A stretch of 64,000 bases of DNA from Psettodes erumei (Eukaryota > Chordata > Actinopteri > Pleuronectiformes > Psettodidae), in NCBI GenBank assembly GCA_016785225.1, contig JAFBJZ010000456.1, positions 620,001-684,000 on the forward strand, given 5' to 3'. A program made the position numbers and the translations under genes. Below the pieces are notes generated by a model, which was not told the DNA's origin, searched no databases, and saw only the letters and a program-made list of their open reading frames with translations. Positions 1 through 11,700 of this stretch are shown in pieces. Each line of letters begins with the position of its first letter. Position 1 is the stretch's first letter.

Positions 1-2082
1 GAAGCCCCAAGTCTTGAGCAGATCGAGCCTTTTAGCCGGAGGGAGGGAAAAGTAGTCCCTCTGTTTCTGAGAGTAGGTCTGGACTGGATGCACAATGTTT
101 CTGTAGCTCCAGTCCTGGTGATGCATAATAGGAAGACAGTTAAACAGTGATTGGACTTATGATGATCTGCACTGAAGTTAACTAAGCTGTAAAGAAACTG
201 TCACTGAAATGTAAAGAGAAATGAAATAAACTTCCAACAACTATCTAAATGACACTTAATATGTTGAATATTTTCAATTAAGGGCTATCGCATTTATTGA
301 TGTGTTTATCTTGAGTGTATGTGAACAAAATGCATACACATTGTTATGTCTTCCTAAAAAAGACGGCAAAACAACACAAGTTTCACTCATTATTCTCACC
401 GTGTGGCCAGTACAGTACAGAACAGAGTGAAGACACAACTCACAGGGGGTCCCCATGGGACAACAAAACCTCCAACACAGGTCTTTTATCTAAAGGCCAC
501 TAGTCTAGTGGTCTTTGACATGAAACAGTTCAGCATCCCTAGTATCTATTTAGAGTGTTGTGTGTGTAAAATGCATTATGAGGGACAGTGCTGAGGTGCT
601 GTACCTGCCAGTGAAAGTTGAAAGCCTCCAGCAGCTGTATCCTACCCTCTCTGGTGGGCACACAATCAATAGGAGCAGGCTGCACCATCTCAGAACCCAC
701 AGTCACATCTCCAAACACCAGCAGAGATCTGAGGGCAAACCAGCCCCCGAACTTTGGATGCACACACACTCCAAACATTTTCTGTGGGAAAACAGAGGGA
801 GATGCATAAAACTAAGGTGAGGAGCCAGGAAGAGAAACACTGCTCCACCAAGGATTGAAATTCATCTAAGCAGCAAGCGGTGAGATGCCACAAAAAGTAT
901 TACTTTTTCAGCCCAGGGTTGGTCGGTGACATTAAACTGTTGGTAGTAGAAAGCCGCTCCAGACGTGTGAGCCGCAGTCTGTGCCAAGAACTTCGGCATC
1001 CTGCTGGGCAGCATCTCGTAGTCGTACATCACATCCACCTTCTCACCTGGGAAACACTGCAGGGTGGAGAGAAGAGGGGGAAATTTCCAGATGCCACAGC
1101 TTGATCATGAAAACAGTTAGAGATGCAATCCTATATCTCTTTAGGGTTGAGCAAAACAGTGATATATGCCATGGGAAAAAATAAAGTTTTGCCATACCAT
1201 TTAATGCTGTAATAGCCATCTGCTGCTTTATTGCAATACTGGATTTTCAGATTTTTTTCACCCTTCTACAGTAAGTTGATTTTTCAGGTATCTGCTCTAA
1301 TTAACTGTATTAACCAAAACAAGAAATTCCCATCTAATTATTTTATCTGTATAGCTCCTTTCAACTGAATTCCCGGACGACTCACAGTATCAGGATTATG
1401 GCCACTTGAAAGTCTCGCCTGCCTGTCCCTCCACACACCTCACCTGTGAGACAGCAGATGCGACGCAGTGTTTGACACACTGGTCTATGGGGTCTGACAG
1501 TCCCTGACAGCCCCTCTTCTCCACGAAGGGCAGGAAGGCTTGCTCAAACATGGCAGGAGTGCTGAGAACAAGCATAGCCAGGCTGTCATCTGGGTAAGAC
1601 AGGCGCATTGAGGGCTGCAGCACAGCGTTATACCAACCAACCTGCGAACATGGCGCATGACATCAGAATCAGTTTTATTGCCAAGTAATTTGCATTACAA
1701 GGAATTTGTCCTGATTTGATGGTGCTTACATATAATGACATGGCATCAGGCACAAACAAACAAAACAACAGGTGTGTGTATGTATACATTTGTTGTACCA
1801 TATAAAAATTCAAGAGGAAATAACTTTTAATCAACTGTTTTGTTTTTTTTTAATCTCGTAAGTTATATACGCCATCTTTTCACCTTCTGGCTTCACGGTA
1901 GCACGTGTGGATGTGGCGAACTGTATTTCACACACAACGAAATCCTTCTCGCTGCAAAGCAATGCATTAAAGATATATTGCTCCCACAGTACCTTCAGAG
2001 GGTAAACTTCAAATCCCAGGTCTGATAAACAGGCCTCTAACTGTCCTCGACGCTTCTCCACGTTCGGAACAGTGGCCGCCAT
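1..2082 (-). CDS. mmachc: MMACHC, cobalamin trafficking and processing protein (3' end outside window)
   Basis: Exons on the minus strand: 1993-2082, 1444-1641, 904-1056, 605-781 and 1-114 (continues past the left edge). Every join is phase 0 with a GT donor and AG acceptor, giving 244 codons in the window. MMACHC is the cytosolic protein that binds incoming cobalamin, removes the upper axial ligand (decyanation, or glutathione-dependent dealkylation) and passes B12 on towards the methylcobalamin and adenosylcobalamin routes; loss causes cblC disease in humans. Similarity to human MMACHC is clear in each exon: GFEVYP in exon 1, LVLSTPAMF and DPIDQCV in exon 2, LAQTAAH in exon 3, GVCVHPKFGGWFALR and DCVPTR in exon 4, and YF-LPPAKRL in exon 5. 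The ATG at 2082 has A at -3 and G at +4. It is head to head with the coiled-coil gene starting nearby. The human protein has 282 residues, so only the variable C-terminal tail is missing here. Confidence 0.95.
1655..1780 (+). repeat. Dispersed teleost repeat fragment in mmachc intron 1
   Basis: The stretch contains the motif CAGTTTTATTGCCAAGT followed by TACAAGGAATTTGTC and ends in an AAACAAACAAAAC tail. I recognise this as the conserved end of a very common teleost dispersed repeat (canonical form near TTTATTGGCCAAGTATG with ACAAGGAATTTG). It is a degenerate, non-coding fragment. Family name not assigned. Confidence 0.5.
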
Positions 2083-2173
2083 TGTTGGAAGTCAAGACAG
2101 AGTCGGGAATTATGGGTTGTGGAGTTCTTCCGCGTCTCGAGCGTTGTAAGTAAAAGATTAACTCTCGCTCGTT
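2083..2173. promoter_or_regulatory. Inferred bidirectional promoter between mmachc and ccdc163
   Basis: Only about 90 bp separate the mmachc start codon from the first possible ATG of the plus-strand gene, so the two probably share a promoter. No TATA box is obvious. The mmachc ATG itself sits in ATGGCGGC, which matches the core of a YY1 site, a common arrangement at housekeeping starts. Transcription start sites cannot be seen from sequence alone. Confidence 0.5.
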
Positions 2174-2389
2174 TTGCAACGATTTGCTCTGACAAAACGG
2201 ATGGCTGCACTACACAGTGAACTGTTTCTTTCGGGGGGAAATCGACCGCACTATTTCTGCAATTCGGTGATTAAAGCGCAAAGAGTAACCACTTCCTCTA
2301 ATACCCAGAAGACGCTTGTAGCGACGTCATACGCAATCACGTCGCCGTTATGGGCTCCTGGATTTAAAAGTGGAGTCGCAGGGTTTTCT
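2174..2389 (+). other. ccdc163: Probable first exon of ccdc163 (5'UTR or in-frame N-terminal extension)
   Basis: A donor TCT|GTGAGT at 2390 and the acceptor before 3185 would join this exon to the coding exon starting at 3185. An ATG at 2174 is open for 72 codons to the donor, and the splice keeps it in frame with the family-like start at 3197. The protein could therefore carry about 76 extra N-terminal residues. The extension resembles nothing I know and lies very close to the promoter, so the in-frame continuity may be chance. The exon itself is an inference from the donor and from the mmachc head-to-head arrangement. Confidence 0.4.
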
Positions 2390-2687
2390 GTGAGTAGCAT
2401 GATTAGCCAGCTAGCAAACACATTTAGGCATTTGTCTTTAAGTATTCTTGCATTTTCGGGTTACACATTACTGGTAAAAGTAGTGTTAGAGTCTTGGATA
2501 TTTTTCATGCTTACCGAGACAATGATGTGATGAACGCTGAGTGAAAAGTCGTTGTAAAACTGTTGCTAACTAAAATTAGCAAGGGCGCGCTGTCAACTGC
2601 TGTCTAACGTTTGCTGCACCACATTAAATGTCACCTTGTTGTGTTTAGTGAGCATTTCGCTGAGTCTTTGTCGACCAGTATGTACTC

Positions 2688-2771
2688 GGGGTGTGGGGTG
2701 GGGGCGGGGATGGGGTTGGAGTTGGGGATGTGGGGGGCGGGGATGGGGATGGGGGTGGAGGGGGGGTCCTG
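2688..2771 (+). repeat. G-rich tract with quadruplex potential
   Basis: About 80 bp on the plus strand are almost purine/GT only, with more than eight runs of three or more Gs separated by 1-5 bases. It lies in the inferred first intron of the coiled-coil gene. Runs of this spacing can fold into G-quadruplexes; no function is shown. Confidence 0.6.
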
Positions 2772-3196
2772 CCCCTCACCTCCAGTTTACATAAGTATAC
2801 GCCGCTGGGAACTGGAGAGAGACATTCCCCGCGGCACCGGACCCAAATGAAGCAGGCACATTCCTTTATCATGCTGCCTGTGCGTGGCTATATTTTTTCT
2901 GAGCAGCGGTTGATAGCTGGTAAGCATCACTACAAACGTGCAGATGCCCAGGCCTGCTGTAATATAATCTCCCTCAAAGTGTCAGAGATCACAGCTCGGT
3001 TGTTGCCGCACCAACCAGCCACAAAACACGTCTAAAGTTACTGGCGTTTGATGTAACATCACCGACAGGCCACACAACACTGTGCTTGCACGACGCCTGT
3101 GCAGCGTGAGTTAAAAATGAACCATCGAGCGCTGATGATGAATGAATGGATGCTGACAACTTGACTTGATGCGTTTCTCCCTAGGTCAGCTCAGAC

Positions 3197-6100
3197 ATGA
3201 ACTGGGACAATCAGCTGAGCTCCATCCTGTCTGTAGCGGATGGCAGCGTTGCAAAGATGAGGGTGAGTGCATTAAGATATTCCCAATGTGTCATTCTTGC
3301 GGGAAGTACCAGAAAGTCATGCTTTTAAAGAGGGTGTCTTCCGACTGTGCATTAAGGCATTTTCGCTTGACATCAGCGACATGCATATAAAACACAGAAA
3401 AGCCTTTACTGCCTTCCTGTGGTGAATCATAAATTGTAGCTATTGTAGTCCTCTATAGATGGCAGTAAAGCTCCACCAAACATTTAACAAGGGTGTCTCA
3501 GTTATTCCGATAGAGAGGCTTACTGATACCGAGTTTGGGAAACCCTTTGAATCTGAGAAATGTTTTTGTATGTAGGAGAGACTAACGTCACCAGGGAAAT
3601 TTTCCACAAGAAGCGAAGGTAGGTGAACCGTTGCACATTAATGGATTTAACCAAAAGGGGAAATTACCCATTTGGGTGTGTGTGTATGTGTGTGTGTGTG
3701 TATGTATAACTTCCTTTCTTTTAGACTTCACACTATAGTCCAGATCATAGTTGTAATTGTAGGGTCTTGACCTAATTCTGTAAAGTGCCCAGAGACAATG
3801 TATGTTGTGAATTGGTGTGGTACAAATAAAACTGGATTGGATTGAGGGTCAACAGTTTGAAGTCATTTGGTTTGATTTGAGCCATTTGTGGACAACCACC
3901 CACACATTCCTCTCCCTCTCCAGGTTTTTTCCCAGCAAGGGAGCGGAGTCATGATTCAGATCTGGACCCTCCTGCTCTTCCCCCTCGAGCCCCCCTCCCT
4001 CGGCAGCCTTCCCCATCTCTTAGTCCTGGTGTGCAGTGGGCAGACCTAGCTTCTCTCCAGTCACAACTCCAGATGCAGAGCCAGGTCTGTGATTTTTTTT
4101 TTCCTCTTACCAAGCAGGTGTGGAATTATTTGTAGGATCGAGCCAAGTGTGTAAGATCAAGGAGTTGCTGCGGTTATGCAACGTATTACAACGTTGTTAG
4201 CATTAACAGACTTCTAAATTCCTGCCTTCAATGTCTTTGCAAGGCGATCGAGTCTCTTACCCAGAAACTCCATGACATGGAAAGAGAGCGACAGTTACAA
4301 CAATGTCACACCCAGACAATACAAGGTAACTACTGCACCGTGACTTCTTAACTCACTTTATGTCGGTCATGTTATCGTCACACAAAGACGGCAACACCTG
4401 ACTCCTGCTATTGTCTACTGGAAGAAAGGAGCTCTTATCCAGGTCAACACAGTTCAATCTGGTCACGCCCAAACTACTTTGAGTTGACAGGTCACCTATG
4501 TGCAGCCTCAAAAGTATTGTACCGCTCAGTGCAGCACTTGAGTCTGATGAACAAATCCCCTGTCAGCTAATACAGAATCATTTCTGCTTCTTTTATTTTT
4601 AAATTTCCGACCTGGCAAAAGTCATTCATGCCCATGTATCCAACCGCCCTGAGGACCACACCTCCATATTGTTGTACCACCTAGCTGTCTTTGTCTTCAA
4701 CTGATTCAAAACTCCAAATCCAAAATCTAATTTCGCTGCCTTCCTGGTACTTTCACTATTGAATTAATATATATTACAGTTTGTACTAAAGGAAGTACAC
4801 CGCCTACATTGCATGTACTGCACCACTCTGCTACAAACCCAAGCTTGTGTGTCCCACAACGAAAGAGAAAATGTTGGTGACGTTTTTACCAGTGGCGGAA
4901 CTTCCCTCTCCTGCTTGGTTATCTCTCATCATCATCGCATTTAGAGAAATTGAAAGCACACTTTGCTAACTGGCTTTTAAATACTTGCAACTCTTTTCCC
5001 TCGCTATCATATAAAATGCTTTAAATGAACCTTGTTGTGGTTGAAATGCTCTGCAGTGAGTATAAAATAACAGCTAACAAGCAAAACCTCCATGGATTAC
5101 TGGCAGGAAATTCCAGTCTTTACTCGGCATTATATGCGTACTGGGTAGGCTTGTGCATTTCATCAGCGCAAAGTCGCGTAGCGCTGCGGCTCAAAATTAG
5201 GGAAACACCTGATTCCATTTCCACAATAATGACTTCTACCTCTCAGTTTCACTCAGATTATCTTTGGGGAGAGGAACCCAAGTAGAAGAATCCTTTATTG
5301 TTTGCACACCCAGGAAATTTGACCTCGTTTAACCCAGAGTGAGCACACACACCCAGGGTGGCAGTTGACCATGCTGCAGTGCCCGGGGAGCCTGCCGGGA
5401 GTTTAGGTGCCTTGCTCAAGGGCATTTCAGCTGGGAATGTTGAGGGAAGGGGGCGGTGCTGCTCATTCACAACCCCCACCCACCCTAACAGTTTAGTCTC
5501 ATCAGCCCTTACAGTACCACGTGTATCAGCCTCAAACTAATTTTTTTACGTTATGCTAAGATGTTTATTTTCCTTTCTTGATCTACCGTACCTCATTAGT
5601 ACATCAATTAGACAAAAATGTGTGTGAAATGAATAACTGTAGGTGTAGCTCCTCTGTGCTCTCTCTACCTGCTGCCCACGCCTCTACTTTGTGAAAGAAG
5701 AAAAGCACACTCATTAAGAGAGGGTTCATTCATAATTCAACATATTAATAAATGATTAGGATTTGTCCAAAAGCCTGCTACAAGAGAAAAAAAATGATCC
5801 CTTACTTGAAACCCCCCCCTTTTTTTTTCCAGAGGAGGTTCACAGGCTTCGTGATGCGCTGAGGGAGAGTGAAAGAGAGAGAGACGAGACAAGGAGGGGA
5901 CAAAGTCCGGGAGCAGAGAGAAGGATGGAGCAGTGGAGGAGAGAGGTGGGACGCGAGCTGAGTAGTCTCCGGGGACACATCACCAGAGCCACGTCGCTTG
6001 GCAACCTGGAGGAGAGGTGCATTAGGGGTGGAGCTGCGGGGCATAACTGCAGACTAAACTGATGATAGGTGCTGCTCAGGATTGACATGAAAGTATTTCC

Positions 6101-8229
6101 GCCACATGAGGAATTCAGAAAAACTTTGCTTCTACCTAAGGCTGCTTTGTGGCATCTTCATTGTTTGGGAAGACCGGTATAACCCCGGTTTTGTCACCAC
6201 TCTTTCTTTTTTCCCCCAGTTTCACCTCAAAGCTTCGCCGAGAGGAGCTGGAACACCTGCGGAAAGAGGTGGACCAACTGAAAACATGCTTAAGTGAGTC
6301 ACGCGCGCTCGCATCCGTCATAGCCTTGCATTGATTCTGCGGGACCGCACATGTCCTAAGCTCTGTGCTGGCCTGCAAAGCAAAAGGCAAGCGCAGTCTT
6401 GCCCCCGGTGTCAAGCTCTTTCTTTTCCTCTTGACAGGGAGGCAGGAGGAGGACATGTTCCTCCAGCAGGCGGAGGCCAGAGAGACCAGGAGACAGTACG
6501 AACGCAGCTGCAAGGTGAACGCGCTTTGTACCACGCAGGCCGTGTTTGCTTGCGTCTCTCAGCTCCTTAACCTGTCCTCTGCGTGTTGCTGTTCAGACGC
6601 TGGAGGAGCTGACAGACAGCTACAGAACTCACAGCACTGATCTGGCGAAGACCGTCTCTCAGTACGCGCACACGCAGCAAGAGGTCCGCCAGCTCAGGTA
6701 AATGTGCGAGCGCATGTGTGTCTGGAGTTGTGTCTCAACACTCTGCGGGTTGCATAGTGTGTTGCACTTGATCGCTTTCAACAGAACAGTTGTGTCAGAA
6801 CTGAGAGAGGAGGTCAGGAGCCTTGTTCTTCGAGAACGTGAACCAACGCCTTTACTGTCGGCGCACACATCAGGCAAGTCTCTCTCCCCCTTTAGCTCCG
6901 TCTCACACACACAACGAACGGTACGACTATTTAACCATGCTTTCCTGCCCGATTCAGGGGCATCACCCCTCGCCCTCCCCCACGGCCACAGCAGAGGAGT
7001 CAGAGTTGAAGAGCCAGACTCTGACTCAGAGGACTTTAGCCCGACTGCGAGCCTGGCCGAGGTCAGCTCAGATGATCTGTCGTGGCTGGATGACAAAGAC
7101 CCCGGTAAGGATGAAAGACAAAGGCGCCAAAAGCAGGGTGGCTTTGTGCAACATCAGGTACTGAAGTACAGCATGCTGAGTCACCAGCACCACAAGCTTC
7201 TATTATATCATTTTCACAAGCCTTCTGTCCACCTACGTGCACAGGGACAGGGACATGTTACAACAATTGGATCTGACAAAACCAACAGAAAACGTTGCGC
7301 AGGGCACCAGATGGGTACACAATGAAGGTTTAGCAAGATGGGACATGTATACATAGAGTTGCCCCCACCCCAACAAAAAAAAAATCAATCCACCCCCACA
7401 CATCTGGCTCAACTCTTCCTCTGATTCATCTCAGTCGATCTGACTCACTGCGGAGAGCGCTCGTCTGTGTTCACCATTTCAGAGTACAGTTGGTAAAGGA
7501 AGCAGCATTTTGGGGAATACCCTTATTCACATCCTGGATTCGAAACGCACTAAACAAAAATTCTGTATGAACACAGTATCCGGTGTGTCCACTGTAAGTA
7601 GTGACACGGGGTCAGCGAGCATGCTGACTTTTGAACAGCGTGCGATCAGTTCTGCAGACAGTGCTCTGGTTGACGTTCCTGTGGTCAGCTACCCGCCCGC
7701 ACGCTCCCTCTCGGCTGCCGACGTCTGTGGCATTGTGACGTCGCAGAATTCGACATCTTGCCGTGCTCGCTGACACTGTTTTTACCAAATTGATGAACAC
7801 GATTTAAGAAAAGTAAGCATTTTGTGTGCTTAGAAAAGGAGTTCAACTCATGAAAAATGGCAGCAAAGAAGCGTTGCGTTGATTTTTGGTCATTATAATA
7901 ATGGTGACTCGAGCATCTGTCCTGGATTCTCTGCTTTTGCAGATTTTGCACTTTGTTGATCTGTGTTCCCCCTGTTTCCAGGATTTGTGCTACGATAAGC
8001 TACGCTGACCTTAAAGACTCTGTGAGAAATGTATTATCTAAGATACTGAACTCGGTGATGTATTTAAGGCAGGGAAGATGTGTTAAAATAAAACTGTAAT
8101 GTTGAGATGCGCGGCACCATTCTGAACACGTTTTGTGGTCCCACTGTGTTCCTCTATCTGCATGAAGCGGTAACGTTCTCATTTCCCCTCCAACAATCTC
8201 TGTACACTGTGGTTCCTTGAAAGCCTTTG

Positions 8230-8276
<47 letters not shown>

Positions 8277-8404
8277 CACAAGCACTGCTCACCCCTGAGA
8301 CTTGCTCTGTAAGAAAAGGTTCCCGGAAGAGATTGCAATCTCTGCTCCACATATTCCCCAGAGTGATTTGGGTCCATGAAGCCAGGCTAATTTGGCATGC
8401 ATGG

Positions 8405-8458
<54 letters not shown>

Positions 8459-8769
8459 TCATACTGGTACACAGTTGTTATGGGAAAACATTTGAACGTC
8501 TTCCAACCTAATCCCACATGGTAATACAGTGAGGCACTTACTTGATCTCACACACACACACACACACACACACACAAGTTAACTGCTCTCTATTTCTGTC
8601 AGCTCTTCATCAGAAGCCGCGCGTACGTCTGAGTGTTCAGTCCAGGAGGAGCAACTTTACTGGTCCAGGATCTGATCCGGAGGAGGAGGAGGATGAGGAT
8701 GATGACGATCTCCTTGATGACGATGTGAACCCAGATTTAGGATCTGACCTCAGTCTTAACGACCTCTGA
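3197..8769 (+). CDS. ccdc163: Coiled-coil domain protein, probable CCDC163
   Basis: Eleven coding exons: 3197-3262, 3576-3618, 3924-4084, 4244-4325, 5833-6016, 6220-6293, 6438-6514, 6597-6697, 6785-6873, 6958-7104 and 8603-8769. They keep a single frame for 396 codons plus TGA. The N-terminus (MNWDNQLSSIL) is followed by a proline-rich stretch in exon 3. A long, highly charged coiled coil rich in E, R, Q and L fills exons 4-9. The C-terminus is acidic and disordered, with runs of E and D in exon 11 and the ending LNDL. All introns are GT-AG except intron 9, whose donor reads CAG|GCAAGT. The family is assigned mainly from synteny: in mammals CCDC163 lies divergently next to MMACHC. The coiled-coil content fits but is not specific, and cellular function is unknown. 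A longer N-terminus is possible (see 2174-2389). Confidence 0.65.
3755..3846 (+). repeat. Dispersed repeat 3'-end fragment
   Basis: The sequence TGTAAAGTGCCCAGAGACAA followed by TTGTGAATTGGTGTGGTACA and an AATAAAACTGGATTGGATTG tail matches, from memory, a widespread fish repeat end (AAGTGCCTTGAGA...TTGTGAATTGGCGCTATATAAATAAA). It is intronic and non-coding. The family is not named with confidence. Confidence 0.5.
4326..5832 (+). other. ccdc163 intron 4 with dispersed-repeat fragment
   Basis: This 1.5-kb intron carries a repeat fragment at about 5270-5480, recognisable by CCTTTATTGTTTGCACACCC and GGTGCCTTGCTCAAGGGCA, both common in teleost dispersed repeats. The rest shows no coding signal: short open frames in it lack splice sites or family similarity. 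Confidence 0.5.
7609..7775. repeat. Inverted-repeat element, possible MITE
   Basis: GTCAGCGAGCATG at 7611-7623 is matched in inverse orientation by CGTGCTCGCTGAC at 7761-7773, with 12 of 13 bases pairing and about 137 bp between the arms. The spacing and TIR-like ends suggest a small non-autonomous DNA transposon or just a hairpin. No clear target-site duplication is visible. Confidence 0.4.
8231..8576. repeat. Cluster of three dinucleotide microsatellites
   Basis: (TG)20 at 8231-8270, (AC)24 at 8407-8454 and (CA)14 at 8549-8576, all pure, in the last ccdc163 intron. The first and second are complementary and 136 bp apart, so the transcript could form a long GU/AC duplex. Confidence 0.95.
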
Positions 8770-11700
8770 CCTGTCACTTGGGGAAGTTCTGTAACTTTAT
8801 TTGGGACATAAAGACACTCTTCCTGTGACTCTGATACACTGCACTGCAAAGGCTTTATTACTTTTTAATTGATTTGATTTGATCAATACATTTTTGAGTT
8901 ATGATCAAAACTTGAAAAACAGAAATCGTCGGGGACACACAACCAGCTGTATGGCTTACTTCCTTTGTTGTCTCAAGGGAGGAGGAACACAAACAGGGAA
9001 AGGGAAGAGCACTTGGCATGGAGACAGTGTAACAAAGAGTAATTGTCATCCTCCTGACTGTTATTACAACTGCTTAACAGACCTGCTTGGATATGATGTT
9101 GGATGATTCCTTGATATCAGTGAGGAGACTTCTTTTCAGTGTGGGGAAATTCTCGAATGCTATTTATAAACAGTTATTTCTGAGAATAACAGAAATGTTA
9201 GGAACTCGGGGAAGACTTGCGATGCCAAAGCAGTTTCGATTTTTCTTTTTTTTCCACTTTGACTCACTCGTCTAATCATTGTTAAAGTAGTGCAGTTGCT
9301 TCCTTCCTTGTGATAACCTCAGCCCCTGAGCTGAAACACCAAAACTTTAAAACATTTAGCAAATGGAACTCATTCGTGTCTCTTGGCTTTAAACAGTATT
9401 CGTCAAAGCATGGTTTTCCCTCAGTCTCAGGCTGAGGACTGTACAAACTCCTGAGAACTGGTATTGCTGGAACTGAAATCATTAGCAGTAACTGTGTCCA
9501 TGTGTACGGACTAATCGGAAGCTGGGAACAAGCGTCTCATGTAAACAGACAGCTGTTTCTTTTGACATTATTTTTGAGTTTCTCGTTCGGAGCCTTGTGT
9601 CGACATAGCAGCAAACACCCATGTTGCTGATGATAAATTATGGGTCTTACCAGAGTTGAGGACAGAAGCGCTGTGATTGGCCCACTAAACCACAAGGTTT
9701 GGCTTTGGGCAAGACGGGATTAAAAATAGTTATGCCTAGCTCGGTTATGATTACAGATTATCGGGGTTAGGTGAAGGTTTGATGTGGTTAAACTCTGGGC
9801 AGGACTTTAATCATTGCCTCATAGCCACTCTTCGCGGTACTTTAGATTTGCAAAATAAGGGAATACAGGCTCCTTACATTACCTTAATTAGCTATTTTTA
9901 AAATAATCATTTTGTTAATAACAAACTTAATGATATCAAACTCTAATAAGCTTTGATCACTTGATGTACAGTCATATATTAAGTGCAAGGAGTCACAGTA
10001 CCTTATTCAGCTTTTAAGTTATGGTGATTATTTACTATATGAAAGGCTACGCTATTGAGTGTAGCAGGGTAATGAGTTTTTCTTCCTGACATAATGCACT
10101 CTTAAACCCATAAGGAATCTGATGAGGGATGGAGTTTTGATTCCTGGTAATGCTGCTGAAGAGAGGGCAACGAGAAATCCAAAACCATTAACGTTCTCAA
10201 GGCGCCGGCAACCCCCCCCCAACCTCCGCTGCGATGTAGAAAAACGTGGCTCAGTTAAGGCAGCCAGGAGTCCCTTTATGCTGTCTTGTCTGACATGATT
10301 CTCACTGTGCCAGGCGTGGTGTCAAGCTGTTAAATATTTCAGCATCCAGACGCCCCCCCATCGAGGATTGCAGACCACAGAGCAGAGCCACGGGGGAGCT
10401 GATGGGTGGGTTAGGTGTTCAGCAGGGTGCGTGTACAGACACTTTTCAGTTCATCTGACAAGACTGTGTCTTGCCTGGCGATGGTGAGCCATAAAAGGCT
10501 TTCTAGAAAACAGCAAATGGCAGAGAAGTACACAGAAGTATTTTAACAAACCTCTTCTAACACACTCTTCTTGTATAGCTGTTAATATTGTTGTTAAAAA
10601 GACGTTTAATGAAGAAAAGGCTCACGTGGTTGTTGTGGCAGCATAATGGCTGTGGAATCAGACCGCTGCTTTCTACAGCCATTTTATTGCATTTGCCAAG
10701 TATTGTGCAGTGTTGCTGCAGTATAGCAGCACGCTGATTCATTCAATGAAAGTCTGTAAAAGAAATGTTTTGTCTCCAACAATAAAAGTCTGTGTTAAAG
10801 TTGAACAAGAGGAGCTTGCCTTTCTGGGGTTGCCTCTATAGAGCAGTGTTGTGCTCTGATTGTGTCAAAGAGCTGCTCACAACAAACTCTGTTAACAGAA
10901 CTGAAGTGGGAAGAAGTGGAAATACGTAGTGTGGGTTCCAAACACCTTTAATCCTACGACACCAACATCTGGCAGCAAAGCCTCAATTTGCATTCAGGAA
11001 ACATTTTACACTCCAAGAAATTGAAAAATACAGGAATTTAGAGACAAGTTTATCCTTAAATCAGAATTGTAAAATGTCTCATTTAATACTGGATGTACCG
11101 ACGGGTGACAAGCAGAAAGGAAAAACAAGGATTCACTGAATGGTTTGACCAGTATGTGAATCATATGCCTCTCAGCCCAACTTTTTGGACTTTTTGGGGA
11201 TTTTGGACCAGTTTGTTAGACGGCGCCCCCACTTCAACACAACACAAGAGGGAATGTAGACAAGTAGAATCTGTACCAAGGAGCACGGAAGCTCTTCTGG
11301 GGGCTCAGCACCTTACTAAGGCACTTTTTTAATGGGTTTTCCTTTCATCTGTCACCCATCTGTAGTTTTTCATGGCACAAAAATGAGGAACAACTTTATC
11401 TCAGATTTTTAAATTGGTGTATCATTTCATGCACTCTGTCTTAAATAAATAGGAGCTGCATATGTTTTCTATTGACGGGGGATCGTTGTGTCTTCCTGTG
11501 TGTGTCACTTCCACTTACATTCTCCTGCACATTTGCAAAGCGAAAATACATCAAGGCTTGTACACAGTAAAATCAATGGAATATTTCCAAACTTGCCTGC
11601 TGGCAACAGGGTGCTGCCAGGTCAGTCCATATAACATTTTGCGATGGGTTTGTGTCTTGGTGAACACTAAAAGTGCAACTAAGATGAAGAGTTTCATAAA

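Larger units (their letters stand above)
7105..8602 (+). other. ccdc163 intron 10 with hairpin element and three dinucleotide arrays
   Basis: The last intron is 1.5 kb. It holds an inverted-repeat element at 7609-7775 and microsatellites (TG)20 at 8231-8270, (AC)24 at 8407-8454 and (CA)14 at 8549-8576. The last array lies only about 25 bp upstream of the final exon, so the acceptor has a short pyrimidine tract next to a CA array. No coding exon was found in it. Confidence 0.6.
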
